Shown: one piece after another, positions 47,973 to 56,467 of the stretch
Position numbering within the stretch: position 1 is the first letter of the stretch
Layout: every line of letters begins with the position of its first letter
Source of the DNA: Bacteroidia bacterium
Lineage (GTDB): Bacteria; Bacteroidota; Bacteroidia; Palsa-965
Length of the DNA stretch: 64,000 bases
NCBI GenBank assembly: GCA_025454955.1
Contig: JALONL010000004.1
Coordinates: 62,001-126,000 of the forward strand
Direction of reading: 5' to 3'
Translations under genes and position numbers: made by a program
The notes under the pieces: model-generated
Told to the model about the DNA's origin: nothing
The model's input: the letters and a program-made list of their open reading frames with translations, nothing else
The model's database searches: none

Positions 47973-50261
47973 TTAGTACTTGGGCTTTGCCGGTGTGGTG
48001 GCGGGCTGTGTTTTGGGAGGCGTTGTACCGGCGGGCTTGCTGCCTGCTGGTGCGGTACCGGCCGGCTTGGGTGCGCCCGGGGCAGGTGTGGTGGGAGCCG
48101 GAGCGGGGGCCGGAGCCTGCTGCTGCGGTTCTTCTTTTACATCGGCACCGGTGGTGTCGCCCATATCGTCAAACGCTCCCGAAAGTACTTTCGGACGAAC
48201 AATTTTGCGCTGGTTCGGATCAACCGGCTTGGTGGGATCAACATAATCCCAGCTAATTACGCGGAATACCGTGCGGCGGTTAAGCTGGTGCAGTGCTTCC
48301 TGCTCCTGCTTGGTTTTCTGGCCCATAATGTACTTTTCGGTAAGTACATTGCCATCGCCCATACGCAGGGGACGCTCTTCGCCGTAACCTTTGGCCACCA
48401 TACGTGCTGCCGGAATGCCTTTTTCTTTGGTCAGATAATCTACACAAGCCTGAGCACGGGCCTGAGAGAGTTTCTGGTTGTAGGCATTCGACGAACGCGA
48501 GTCGGTGTGTGAACCGATTTCGATGATAATGGTGGGGTTGTCCATTAGTGTCTGATAGAGGAAGTTGAGCGAATCTTTCGACTCGGGACGCAGGTTCGAC
48601 TTGTTCAAATCGTAAAGTACGGCAGGGAAACGGATTTCGGTTTCGGCCGGTACCAGACAGAAGTCGAGCGTGTAGTTTTTCGATTCGTTCTGACCAATGG
48701 TGGTGAGTTTGCCTTTGTCTTTATCGGGCAGGTTGAGGTAGTTCTCGGCTTTCGAACTGCGGCCTTTATCAGAGAACACAGTTACTACGTATGAAACTTC
48801 CGGCAAAAGCGAGGCTGTGTATTTGCCTGATGCGTCTGTTTTAACTTCGTCTGACGAGCCATCAGAACCTACAATACGCACTGTGGCACCCTGTACAAAT
48901 ATAGAAGGACCATACTTGCAGTCTGTTACCACGCCTTCGAGTTTAAACACCAGCGGGGGCATGTAGAACGACCAGATATCGTCAGACCCTTTCGAGCCTT
49001 CGCGGTTTGAAGTAAGGAAGCCGCGTTCTTTTTTGCCGTCAAACACAATACCGAAATCGTCGCCGGGCGAGTTCATCGGGTATCTGAGGTTTTCTACGTT
49101 ACCCCATTTCCAGGCATCGCCAGGCTGTTTGGCTGCTTTGAAAATATCAAGGCCGCCCATACCCAAATGTCCGTCGGAAGAGAAGTAAAGATCACCACTC
49201 TCGTGCAGGAAGGGGAAACCTTCGCGACCTCCGGTGTTAATGGCCGAACCAAGGTTGGTGGGCTTGCCCCATTTCTTGGCTTTTTTGTCATATACAGACA
49301 TCCACAGGTCTGACTTCAAACCACCGGTAGAACCTTTAAGGTCTGATGAGAACACCATAACCTGATCGTCGGCGCTGATGGTGGGGTGACGGAAGTTGGT
49401 ACTGTCGAGCACGGCAGCATCAAGACCAAAGTCAACCATTTCGGGTTCGCCCCAGGCATTGCCTTTTTTGGCTGCCACATAAATTTTGCAGGTAATGAGC
49501 GATTTTTTAGCCTGATCGCAACGGGTAAAATAAATTTTATCGGCTTTTTTGTTTACACAGCTTGCGCCTTCGTTGCCCATGCCGCTGTTTACTTCGCCCT
49601 GAACCACTGAAGGTGAGCTCCACTTACCGTTTTTATCCACCTTGGTTTCAAACAGGTCGGAATACATGGTGCCCGAAATGGGATCCACTTTATTGCCTGT
49701 CTGGCCTTCGCGCTGCGAGGTGAAAATAAGGGTGGTGTGTTTTTTATCGCCGTAGGTGGGCGAAAAATCGTAGTCTTTCGAGTTAATCTGAGCTACGTTT
49801 TCCACTACCCAGCGGGTGGGCGCGTCTTTCCATTTCTGCGAAAGTTCGCTCGACTTTATACCATTTTCACCGGCAGGATCAGAAGGCACCATTTTCTGGT
49901 ACTCCTGAAATGCGGTAATGGCTTCGTCGTATTTCTGGTTAATTTTTTTGGCTTCAGCCACCCAGAGATACATTTTATCGTCTGTGTGCTTGGCTTTAAT
50001 GGCCTTGTTGTACCAGCTTTCGGCCTGTTTCCAGTCGTTGATTTTGCGGTAGCATTCTGCCACCTGAAAAGTAATGCGGGCTTTCTCCTGTTTGTTTTTA
50101 ATCTTGGACATGCCCTTTTTGTACAAATCAATCGCACTGTAGTATTGTTGCGATTCATAAGCACGATCTGCATCGCGGATAAAATTTTTCTGAGCATGTA
50201 CCGTTCCGGTAAAAGCAAACAGAAAAACAAGAATCGCAGAGAGTACCTTAACGAGTTTCAT
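47973..50261 (-). CDS. PorE-like OmpA-family outer-membrane protein (paralog 1)
   Basis: Start at the ATG at 50261 (MKLVKVLSAILVFLFAFTGTVHAQ, signal peptide; 762 residues). An upstream ATG at 50474 would add 71 residues through the promoter region. Domains: TPR-like (~25-130), a PD40/WD40-like propeller (~150-440), a carboxypeptidase regulatory-like domain (~450-560) and an OmpA_C peptidoglycan-binding domain (~575-700) with GSHTDSR and SQARAQ. This order equals PorE, a T9SS component. The signal peptide has no lipobox, unlike described PorE. A Pro/Ala/Thr-rich tail (~residues 720-762) follows. The neighbour at 50551 is a paralog. Confidence 0.85.
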   Translation of the reverse strand: MKLVKVLSAILVFLFAFTGTVHAQKNFIRDADRAYESQQYYSAIDLYKKGMSKIKNKQEKARITFQVAECYRKINDWKQAESWYNKAIKAKHTDDKMYLWVAEAKKINQKYDEAITAFQEYQKMVPSDPAGENGIKSSELSQKWKDAPTRWVVENVAQINSKDYDFSPTYGDKKHTTLIFTSQREGQTGNKVDPISGTMYSDLFETKVDKNGKWSSPSVVQGEVNSGMGNEGASCVNKKADKIYFTRCDQAKKSLITCKIYVAAKKGNAWGEPEMVDFGLDAAVLDSTNFRHPTISADDQVMVFSSDLKGSTGGLKSDLWMSVYDKKAKKWGKPTNLGSAINTGGREGFPFLHESGDLYFSSDGHLGMGGLDIFKAAKQPGDAWKWGNVENLRYPMNSPGDDFGIVFDGKKERGFLTSNREGSKGSDDIWSFYMPPLVFKLEGVVTDCKYGPSIFVQGATVRIVGSDGSSDEVKTDASGKYTASLLPEVSYVVTVFSDKGRSSKAENYLNLPDKDKGKLTTIGQNESKNYTLDFCLVPAETEIRFPAVLYDLNKSNLRPESKDSLNFLYQTLMDNPTIIIEIGSHTDSRSSNAYNQKLSQARAQACVDYLTKEKGIPAARMVAKGYGEERPLRMGDGNVLTEKYIMGQKTKQEQEALHQLNRRTVFRVISWDYVDPTKPVDPNQRKIVRPKVLSGAFDDMGDTTGADVKEEPQQQAPAPAPAPTTPAPGAPKPAGTAPAGSKPAGTTPPKTQPATTPAKPKY

Positions 50262-50427
50262 AGGGTGCTGCGTTAGTGTTTCTTTGGGTTTGACGTGGCT
50301 GCTAAGATATACAAATCCTTCATATATCGAAATTGGCACGCATTTTTTTATGCGCACCCTGCCGGATGTTCTTAACAACCTCTGGTATAACGAGGCGTGG
50401 TAAAGAAGATACGGCACGCTATATTGT

Positions 50428-50436
50428 ACAAAGATA
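50428..50436 (-). promoter_or_regulatory. Putative -7 box of the PorE-like gene
   Basis: TATCTTTGT on the minus strand fits TAnnTTTGY. The CAA nearby (50450) is only 13 bases from it, so no proper -33 is present. The leader would be ~165 bases. Confidence 0.4.
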
Positions 50437-50550
50437 AAACACTGAATATCAACCCGATTAATTTCAGAAAGCACCCCGCCCCATGCTCAGGCTGCATGGG
50501 TGCGGGGGCCGTTTGAACGGGGTTAGCCGCCCGGACTTTCAACAGAAAAA

Positions 50551-52644
50551 TCAATCTTTTTCTGCTTCTTCGGAGGGAGCAATTTCAATGCTGTCGTCGA
50601 AAAATCCTTTTTTCACCTCCGGAGCCGGGGCCGAATTGGTGTTATTTTGAAAATTGTTGGCAATAATTCTGAATACCGTGCGGCGGTTTAACTGGTGCAG
50701 GGCTTCGCGTTCGTTTTCGGGGCGTGTGTTTATGTAGGCTTCTGTGAGCGCAGTGCCGGCGGCCAATTTAAGCGGACGCAACTCGCCATAGCCTTTGGCC
50801 ACAATGCGGCGCGGGTCTATGCCTTTTTCGCGCACCAGATAATCAACACAGGCCTGTGCGCGGCGCTCGGAGAGCAGGTTGTTTGCCTGTTCGCTGCCGC
50901 GGCTATCGGTGTGGGCTGCTATTTCTATTACCATGTTTGGGTTTTCGGTGAGCAGGCGGTAGAGGTAATTGAGCGAGTCTTTCGAAGAAGGCTCAAGCTC
51001 TGCACTGGCCAATTTGTAAAGCACGGCCGGAAAGGCAATTTCTTCTTTGGGCGGAATGGCCGTGAGGCAGGCCTGCGTACTTATGCTGCATATCGAATCT
51101 ACCTCAAACTTCACCACCGGCCGCTGCAGGGCGGGCAAACTCAGGTAGCCGCTGTTGCCGCCGCAGGTGGCCTTGCTGCCATCAACCGAAAGCACGTAGC
51201 TGGTGGCGTAGCGGCCGGTAAATCCAAAAGTACCGTCGGCATTGCTGCTCAGGGCAAATGCTGTGCCCGACGAGGGTGTAACCGTAATAACGGCACCGCC
51301 CACAGGTTGTTTGTTGCTGCAATCGGTAATCATGCCCTGCACCTGTTTGGGCGATGCTTCAAACGACCAGATATCGTCTTTGCCGCGGCCTCCTTCGCGG
51401 TTGGAGGAAAAATAGCCGCGCTGCTTGAGTCCGTCAAACAAAATCCCGAAATCATCCTGCGGCGAGTTAAGCGGCAGGCGCAAATTTTCGGGCTGGCCCC
51501 AGGCCCATTTGCTGCCGGGCATTTTGGGCGCTCGAAACAAATCGAGCCCGCCCAGACCGGGAAGCCCGTCGCTGGAGAAATACAGCGATCCATCGTCGTG
51601 TATATAAGGAAAGCCTTCGCGGCCGGTGGTGTTTATGGCGTTGCCCAAATGCTCGGGCGCGCCCCAGGTTTTGGTGCGGGCATCCCAATGCGAAACCCAC
51701 AAGTCAGAACACACTCCGCCCAGGTTGCCGGGCATGTCGGAGGTAAACACCATTACCTGTCCGTCGGCACTAATGGCCGGGTGGCGGAAGTTGTAGTTGT
51801 CCAGCACTTCTGCATCCAGCCCGAAATCTACCATTTGCGGTGCGCCCCAGTTGGCTCCGGCTTTATCGGCAAAGTAAATATGGCAGGTTTGGTATTTGCG
51901 GCGCAACCGTTCAGACCGGGTAAAGTACATGCGGTTTCCTTTTGCCATAATGCACGACGAGCCTTCGTTGGCCACCGGCCGGTTTACCTCGCCGTTTACA
52001 GCCGCAGGCGAACTCCACAAGCCTTTCTTATCTAAACGCGCCTCAAACACATCGCTGAAAAAACCGCCCGAAATTGGGTCAACCGGCGCACGGCCAACGT
52101 TGTTTGTTTCAATGGCGCGCTGTGCGGTAAAGGCAATACCGCTGTGCTTCTTATCTGTCCACGTAGGCGAAAACTCGCTTTCTTTTGTGTTCAGCGATTT
52201 TACATTGCTTACCTGCCAGCACGAGTTTATTTCGTTTATCCACCGCGCGGCAAGTTTTGCCGAAGTTATACCCCGCGCACCGGCCGGATCGCTCGGCACA
52301 CGCTCCTGGTAGGCGGTGTACACACGCAATGCTTCGTCGTATTTGCCGGCCGTCATCAACATATCGCCCTGCAGCAGCAATGCCTTATCGTCGGCAAAAC
52401 CGGCTTTCACGGCACGGCCATAGTCTTTGGCGGCATCTTCAAACTTGCACAGGCGGCGGCTGCACTCGGCCATGCGGAAATAGATAAGTGCTTTTTCCTG
52501 TTTCGATGCTTTTTCTTTTGAATTATTATAATAAGTATAAGCCGCAGCATACTGGCCGCGCTCGTAGAGTTGGTTGGCTGTTCGCAATTGGGCATAGCCG
52601 GTAAGGCTGCACGCCAGCAGCAGGCATACAAATATGCGTTTCAT
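50551..52644 (-). CDS. PorE-like OmpA-family outer-membrane protein (paralog 2)
   Basis: A 697-residue paralog of the 47973-50261 protein with the same order: signal peptide (MKRIFVCLLLACSLTGYAQ), TPR, PD40 propeller, a short regulatory-like domain and OmpA_C (AHTDSRGSEQANNLLSERRA). Matching blocks include VPSDPAGA and MVDFGLDAEVLD. There is no long proline tail. A cysteine at residue 12 lies inside the signal peptide core, so a lipoprotein is not obvious. It lies ~290 bases upstream of paralog 1 in the same direction. Confidence 0.85.
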   Translation of the reverse strand: MKRIFVCLLLACSLTGYAQLRTANQLYERGQYAAAYTYYNNSKEKASKQEKALIYFRMAECSRRLCKFEDAAKDYGRAVKAGFADDKALLLQGDMLMTAGKYDEALRVYTAYQERVPSDPAGARGITSAKLAARWINEINSCWQVSNVKSLNTKESEFSPTWTDKKHSGIAFTAQRAIETNNVGRAPVDPISGGFFSDVFEARLDKKGLWSSPAAVNGEVNRPVANEGSSCIMAKGNRMYFTRSERLRRKYQTCHIYFADKAGANWGAPQMVDFGLDAEVLDNYNFRHPAISADGQVMVFTSDMPGNLGGVCSDLWVSHWDARTKTWGAPEHLGNAINTTGREGFPYIHDDGSLYFSSDGLPGLGGLDLFRAPKMPGSKWAWGQPENLRLPLNSPQDDFGILFDGLKQRGYFSSNREGGRGKDDIWSFEASPKQVQGMITDCSNKQPVGGAVITVTPSSGTAFALSSNADGTFGFTGRYATSYVLSVDGSKATCGGNSGYLSLPALQRPVVKFEVDSICSISTQACLTAIPPKEEIAFPAVLYKLASAELEPSSKDSLNYLYRLLTENPNMVIEIAAHTDSRGSEQANNLLSERRAQACVDYLVREKGIDPRRIVAKGYGELRPLKLAAGTALTEAYINTRPENEREALHQLNRRTVFRIIANNFQNNTNSAPAPEVKKGFFDDSIEIAPSEEAEKD

Positions 52645-52701
52645 GTGTATCGTGTATGGGTTAAACCTAAGGGCAGCAAGGTGTTTGCCGCTTTGTTACC
52701 G

Positions 52702-52728
52702 ATAAGGCCGTGGATCCGGAGGCCTTAT
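52702..52728 (-). promoter_or_regulatory. Hairpin in the leader of the paralog 2 gene
   Basis: ATAAGGCC (52702-52709) and GGCCTTAT (52721-52728) form a perfect 8-bp stem with an 11-base loop between the glnN terminator and the ATG at 52644. Function not shown. Confidence 0.45.
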
Positions 52729-52763
52729 TTTACACCTATAACGCCGGGGTATAAATTAGTTAC

Positions 52764-52801
52764 AAAAAAATCGGAGCCGGGAAAAAATTTCCCGGCTCCG
52801 A
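52764..52801 (-). terminator. Intrinsic terminator after glnN
   Basis: A 14-bp stem (52771-52784 with 52788-52801, core CGGAGCCGGGAAA) with a 3-base loop and a minus-strand T run (52764-52770), 22 bases past the stop. Confidence 0.93.
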
Positions 52802-52823
52802 CACTTCAACTAGTACAGATCAA

Positions 52824-55013
52824 TTATTTTGTAAACAGCAGTTCACGGTACTTCGGAAGCGGCCAGGCCTCGTCGGCCACCAGCATTTCGAGTTTGTCGG
52901 CATTGTCGCGTACTACCTCAAAGTAAGGTTTCACTTTGTTGCAGTAGGCTTCGGCTTTCTTCTTCCAGTCTTCAATGTTGTTTGCCTTCTTGCGCTCTTC
53001 AATCATGGCATCCACATTGGTTTTAATGGCAGCCACATGATCTGATACTTCTTTAATCATTTCGAGCTGAATAGCCGCGGCCTTTTTAAACTCGGCAGCC
53101 GAAAGCACTTCTTTCAACCCGCGCACGTTGCTGATGAGTGTGTTCTGATACTGCAATGCGGTGGGAATAATGCTGTTCACCGCCAGATCGCCCATTACAC
53201 GCGCTTCTATCTGAATTTTCTTCACATACATTTCCAGATAAATTTCGTAGCGCGCGTGCTGCTCACGGTCGTTCATTACATTGTGGCGCTCGAACAGTTC
53301 CACAAACTCCTTGCGCACCCAGGCATTGAGTGCTTCGGGCGTGGTTTTGAAATTGTTCAGGCCGCGCTTTTTGGCTTCTTTCACCCATTCTTCGCCATAA
53401 CCGTTGCCTTCGAAACGAATGCGTTTTGAGTCAACAATGTAATTGCGCAGAATCTGGAAAATAGCTTCGTCTTTTTCTTTGCCTTTGGCAATGAGGGCTT
53501 CCACTTCTTTGTGGAATTTAATGAGCTGATCGGCCATTATGGTGTTGAGCACAGTCATGGCACCGGCGCAGTTGGCCGACGAACCTACCGCGCGGAACTC
53601 AAACTTATTGCCGGTAAAGGCAAAGGGCGAGGTGCGATTGCGGTCGGTATTGTCGAGAAGAATGTCGGGTATTTTGCCGATGTTGAGCTTGAGTGCGGTT
53701 TTCTCATCGGGGGTCATTTTGCCGCCTTTGAGTTTTTCTTCGAGTTCGTCGAGCACTTTCGAAAGCTGTGTGCCCAGAAACACCGACATAATGGCCGGAG
53801 GCGCTTCGTTGGCACCCAGGCGGTGATCGTTGCCGGCGCTGGCAATGGTGGCGCGCAGCAAATCGGCATTATCGTGAAACGCCTTGATGGTGTTTATGAA
53901 GAAGGTAAGGAACTGCAGGTTGGTTTTGGGAGTTTTGCCGGGGCTCAGCAGGTTTTTGCCGGTGTTGGTGGCCAGCGACCAGTTGTTGTGTTTACCGCTG
54001 CCGTTTACGCCTGCAAAAGGTTTCTCGTGCAGCAGTACACGAAATTTGTGGCGGCGCGAAATTTTATCCATAATGTCCATCAGCAACTGGTTGTGATCGA
54101 CAGCAAGGTTAATTTCTTCGTACACCGGTGCGCACTCAAACTGGTTGGGCGCTACTTCGTTGTGGCGGGTTTTAATGGGAATGCCCAGTTTATGAGCCTC
54201 AATTTCGAGGTCGAGCATAAAAGAAGTTACGCGCTCGGGAATTGAACCGAAGTAATGATCTTCGAGCTGCTGGCCTTTGGCCGGTGCCGCGCCAAACAGG
54301 GTACGCCCGGTAATGGCAAGATCGGGGCGGGCATTGAACAGGGCTTCATCAACCAAAAAATACTCCTGTTCCCAGCCCAGTGTGGCCACTACTTTGGTCA
54401 CGTTACGATCGAAATACTGGCACACTTCTACCGCCGCTTTGTCGAGTGCATGAAGTGCTTTAAGCAGCGGCGTTTTAAAGTCGAGCGCCTCGCCGGTGTA
54501 CGACACGAAAATGGTGGGTATGCAAAGCGTATCGCCAATAATGAATGCCGGCGAAGAAGGATCCCACGCCGTATAACCGCGTGCCTCGAAGGTATTACGG
54601 ATACCGCCGTTGGGGAAGCTCGACGCATCGGGCTCCTGCTGCACAAGCTGGCTGCCGCCAAAGCGTTCAATGGCGCGGCCGCCTTCTACGGGTTCAAAAA
54701 ACGCATCGTGTTTCTCGGCAGTGGCACCGGTAAGCGGCTGAAACCAGTGAGTATAATGCGAAGCTCCTTTCGAAGCCGCCCAGGCTTTCATACCCGAAGC
54801 AATCTGATCGGCCATTTTACGATCGAGCGGTTCGCCTTTTTCGATAGCCGCCATTACACTGCTGTAGGCTTCTTCTGAAAGGAACTGACGCATGGCGTCT
54901 TTCCCAAACACATTTTCGCCAAAGTAAGCAGCCACAGTACCCGAAGGCAACGAAACTTCCACAGGTTTGCGGTGCATGGTATCTTCAAGCGCCTTGAAAC
55001 GGATGGTTGACAT
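52824..55013 (-). CDS. glnN: Glutamine synthetase type III
   Basis: I use the ATG at 55013 (MSTIRFKALEDTMHRKPVEV, 729 residues); an upstream ATG at 55043 lies inside the -7 box. The size, the N-terminal extension and the motifs (GLNNFKTTPEAL, NKFEFRAVGSSANCAG) fit GSIII, common in Bacteroidota. It makes glutamine from glutamate, ammonia and ATP. A -7 box is at 55042-55050; no obvious NtrC-like or other operator is seen. The repeat array at 55.2-55.8 kb lies just upstream. Confidence 0.96.
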   Translation of the reverse strand: MSTIRFKALEDTMHRKPVEVSLPSGTVAAYFGENVFGKDAMRQFLSEEAYSSVMAAIEKGEPLDRKMADQIASGMKAWAASKGASHYTHWFQPLTGATAEKHDAFFEPVEGGRAIERFGGSQLVQQEPDASSFPNGGIRNTFEARGYTAWDPSSPAFIIGDTLCIPTIFVSYTGEALDFKTPLLKALHALDKAAVEVCQYFDRNVTKVVATLGWEQEYFLVDEALFNARPDLAITGRTLFGAAPAKGQQLEDHYFGSIPERVTSFMLDLEIEAHKLGIPIKTRHNEVAPNQFECAPVYEEINLAVDHNQLLMDIMDKISRRHKFRVLLHEKPFAGVNGSGKHNNWSLATNTGKNLLSPGKTPKTNLQFLTFFINTIKAFHDNADLLRATIASAGNDHRLGANEAPPAIMSVFLGTQLSKVLDELEEKLKGGKMTPDEKTALKLNIGKIPDILLDNTDRNRTSPFAFTGNKFEFRAVGSSANCAGAMTVLNTIMADQLIKFHKEVEALIAKGKEKDEAIFQILRNYIVDSKRIRFEGNGYGEEWVKEAKKRGLNNFKTTPEALNAWVRKEFVELFERHNVMNDREQHARYEIYLEMYVKKIQIEARVMGDLAVNSIIPTALQYQNTLISNVRGLKEVLSAAEFKKAAAIQLEMIKEVSDHVAAIKTNVDAMIEERKKANNIEDWKKKAEAYCNKVKPYFEVVRDNADKLEMLVADEAWPLPKYRELLFTK

Positions 55014-55041
55014 ATTTTTTTGTTTTTGGTTAATTTCGGGC

Positions 55042-55050
55042 ACAAAGGTA
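55042..55050 (-). promoter_or_regulatory. Putative -7 box of glnN
   Basis: TACCTTTGT on the minus strand matches TAnnTTTGY, 28 bases upstream of the chosen ATG. No -33 TTTG is evident, which may point to activator dependence. Confidence 0.5.
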
Positions 55051-55170
55051 ATTTTTTGAGGGGGTAAAGAGAAAAAAGTTCTCTTTTTTTCTTCTCCCCC
55101 CCTATAAAATGCATCTCAACAGAAAAAATGGCAACTTTTTCCCCACCCCACCCTAATCCACTCAAAAAAA

Positions 55171-55191
55171 CCCCGCGGGGCGAGACGCGGG
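55171..55191. repeat. GC-rich hairpin at the edge of the repeat array
   Basis: CCCGCG (55172-55177) pairs with CGCGGG (55186-55191) around an 8-base loop; CCCCGCGGGG (55171-55180) is also a perfect palindrome. It marks the glnN-side border of the array. Confidence 0.6.
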
Positions 55192-55238
55192 AAAATCGAT
55201 ACACAATGTCAGGCGACAAAGCCTGCACGGAAATCCCA

Positions 55239-55365
55239 CACAGAAATCCTGTGTGAAGAATCACTCGTGAAAAATCCGGGCTGCGCATCCTCGTGGGGCG
55301 CGAGGCAGCGCGCCCCGACGGGATTCCCGTGAGGGTGCGAGGCATCGCACCCGGCAGGGATGCGG
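55239..55365. repeat. Hairpin repeat unit 1 (127 bases)
   Basis: Contains four perfect stems: CACACAG/CTGTGTG (55237-55255), GGGGCGCG/CGCGCCCC (55295-55316), ACGGG/CCCGT (55318-55330) and GGGTGCGA/TCGCACCC (55333-55352, loop GGCA). Confidence 0.9.
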
Positions 55366-55508
55366 CACAGAAATCCTATGTGAAGAATCAATCGTAAAAA
55401 ATCCGGGCAGCGCGTCCTCATGGGACGCGAGGCAGCACGCCCCGAGGGGAATCGCGCCAGACGGGATTCCCGTAAGGGTGCGAGGCATCGCACCCGACAG
55501 GGATGCGG
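55366..55508. repeat. Hairpin repeat unit 2 (143 bases)
   Basis: Same layout as unit 1 with a 16-base insertion around 55445-55460. Stem CGCGTCC/GGACGCG (55411-55429) has a compensatory pair relative to unit 3; GGGTGCGA/TCGCACCC (55476-55495) is conserved. Confidence 0.9.
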
Positions 55509-55630
55509 CACAGAAATCCTATGTGAAGAATCACTCGTGAAAAATCCGGGCAGCGCGCCCTCGTGGGCGCGAGGCAGCGCGCCCCGACGGGATTCCCGTA
55601 AGGGTGCGAGGCATCGCACCCGGCAGGAAT
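55509..55630. repeat. Hairpin repeat unit 3
   Basis: Stem CGCGCCC/GGGCGCG (55554-55571) competes with GGGCGCG/CGCGCCC (55565-55584); GGGTGCGA/TCGCACCC (55602-55621) is conserved. It is followed by two copies of ATGCCCGGCTGAG (55629-55641, 55642-55654). Confidence 0.9.
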
Positions 55631-55680
55631 GCCCGGCTGAGATGCCCGGCTGAGATGCAAAGAAGAAGCACCCAAACAAA

Positions 55681-55818
55681 GCCCGAAGGGCTAAAAACAA
55701 AACAAGGCCCGAAGGGCCAAAGTACTCAATCACAAAAAGTCCGGAACACCCCAAGGCGCGAAGCGCCACCCCAAACAAAAAACTCACCCCTCACAAAACC
55801 AAAGCGAGCGAAGCGAGC
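55681..55818. repeat. Cluster of C-GAA-G mini-hairpins
   Basis: GCCCGAAGGGC (55681-55691), GGCCCGAAGGGCC (55706-55718) and GGCGCGAAGCGCC (55755-55767) are perfect stems with a GAA loop closed by C-G. A related direct repeat GCGAGC-GAA-GCGAGC is at 55804-55818. All lie between the tatA stop and unit 3. Confidence 0.8.
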
Positions 55819-55841
55819 ATAAAAAAACACAGAAAGAGTTT

Positions 55842-56366
55842 CTACCCCTTCCGGCTAATAATATGCGGAGGAACAAGCGGATTCTCCTGCTGCTCAGGCG
55901 AATCACCCGAAGGAGGAGTTTCAGAAACACCCGAAGGAGCTTGCGGCAATTCCACATCACCCGTCTCCACATCACCCGATTCATCCGTGTGCGTGTCATC
56001 CGCAACTTCTGGCTTCGGATTTTGCGGATTGTAAATTACCGTAACCGGCGGAACCGCATCGGTATTGGCCGCATCAATGGCCTTTACTTCTTCATCCACC
56101 GAATTGGCCATAGTGCGGGCCGACTCCGCTATTTCGTCGATGTGCTGCTGCAGATTAATATCGCGCTGCACTTCGTTTACACTGGTTTCAATTTCACGCT
56201 GTATTTCTCCGGCGGCATTGCGCATTTCGCGCATACCGCGGGCAAAGCCGCGTACCATTTCGGGCAGCTTGTCGGTTCCGAAAAAAAGCACGATGAGGAT
56301 GACGATAAGAAATATCTCGCCCGAGCCCAGATTCAGAAAAAGCGGAAATGCAGTGAGTAATACCAT
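55842..56366 (-). CDS. tatA: Twin-arginine translocase subunit TatA/TatB type
   Basis: The 174-residue protein has the Tat signature: a short N-terminal membrane helix (GSGEIFLIVILIVLFFG), the hinge FGTDKLPEM and an amphipathic helix (VRGFARGMREMRNAAGEIQR). An acidic, Pro-rich tail of ~80 residues follows, longer than in typical TatA. TatA forms the pore for folded proteins. It lies 101 bases after secDF with a terminator in between, next to the repeat array. Confidence 0.88.
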   Translation of the reverse strand: MVLLTAFPLFLNLGSGEIFLIVILIVLFFGTDKLPEMVRGFARGMREMRNAAGEIQREIETSVNEVQRDINLQQHIDEIAESARTMANSVDEEVKAIDAANTDAVPPVTVIYNPQNPKPEVADDTHTDESGDVETGDVELPQAPSGVSETPPSGDSPEQQENPLVPPHIISRKG

Positions 56367-56407
56367 TGGCTGAACTACTTTACAAAGGTAGTGCTTTGCG
56401 CCGGTTC

Positions 56408-56445
56408 AAAAACAAAACCGTCCCTGCAATTACGGCAGGGACGGT
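56408..56445. terminator. Bidirectional intrinsic terminator after secDF
   Basis: Stem ACCGTCCCTGC (56417-56427) with its complement (56435-56445) and a 7-base loop, flanked by A-rich and T-rich runs on either side, 22 bases past the secDF stop. Confidence 0.87.
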
Positions 56446-56467
56446 TGTTATTTTTTGTCAAAACTGT

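Noticed and set aside
50695..52035. Long open frame on the plus strand opposite the PorE-like paralog 2
   Set aside because: Mirror of a real gene with conserved domains; no own signals.
55014..55170. Glutamine riboswitch or NtrC site before glnN
   Set aside because: Only a -7 box and simple A/C-rich tracts are visible; no conserved motif.
55239..55630. CRISPR array or integron attC array
   Set aside because: Units are contiguous without unique spacers, there are no cas genes or integrase with attC core sites (no GTTRRRY), and no gene cassettes.
55209..55787. Open frame of 192 codons on the minus strand over the repeat array
   Set aside because: The repeat units are read in different frames (periods 127 and 143), the residues are low-complexity, and hairpins explain the sequence better.
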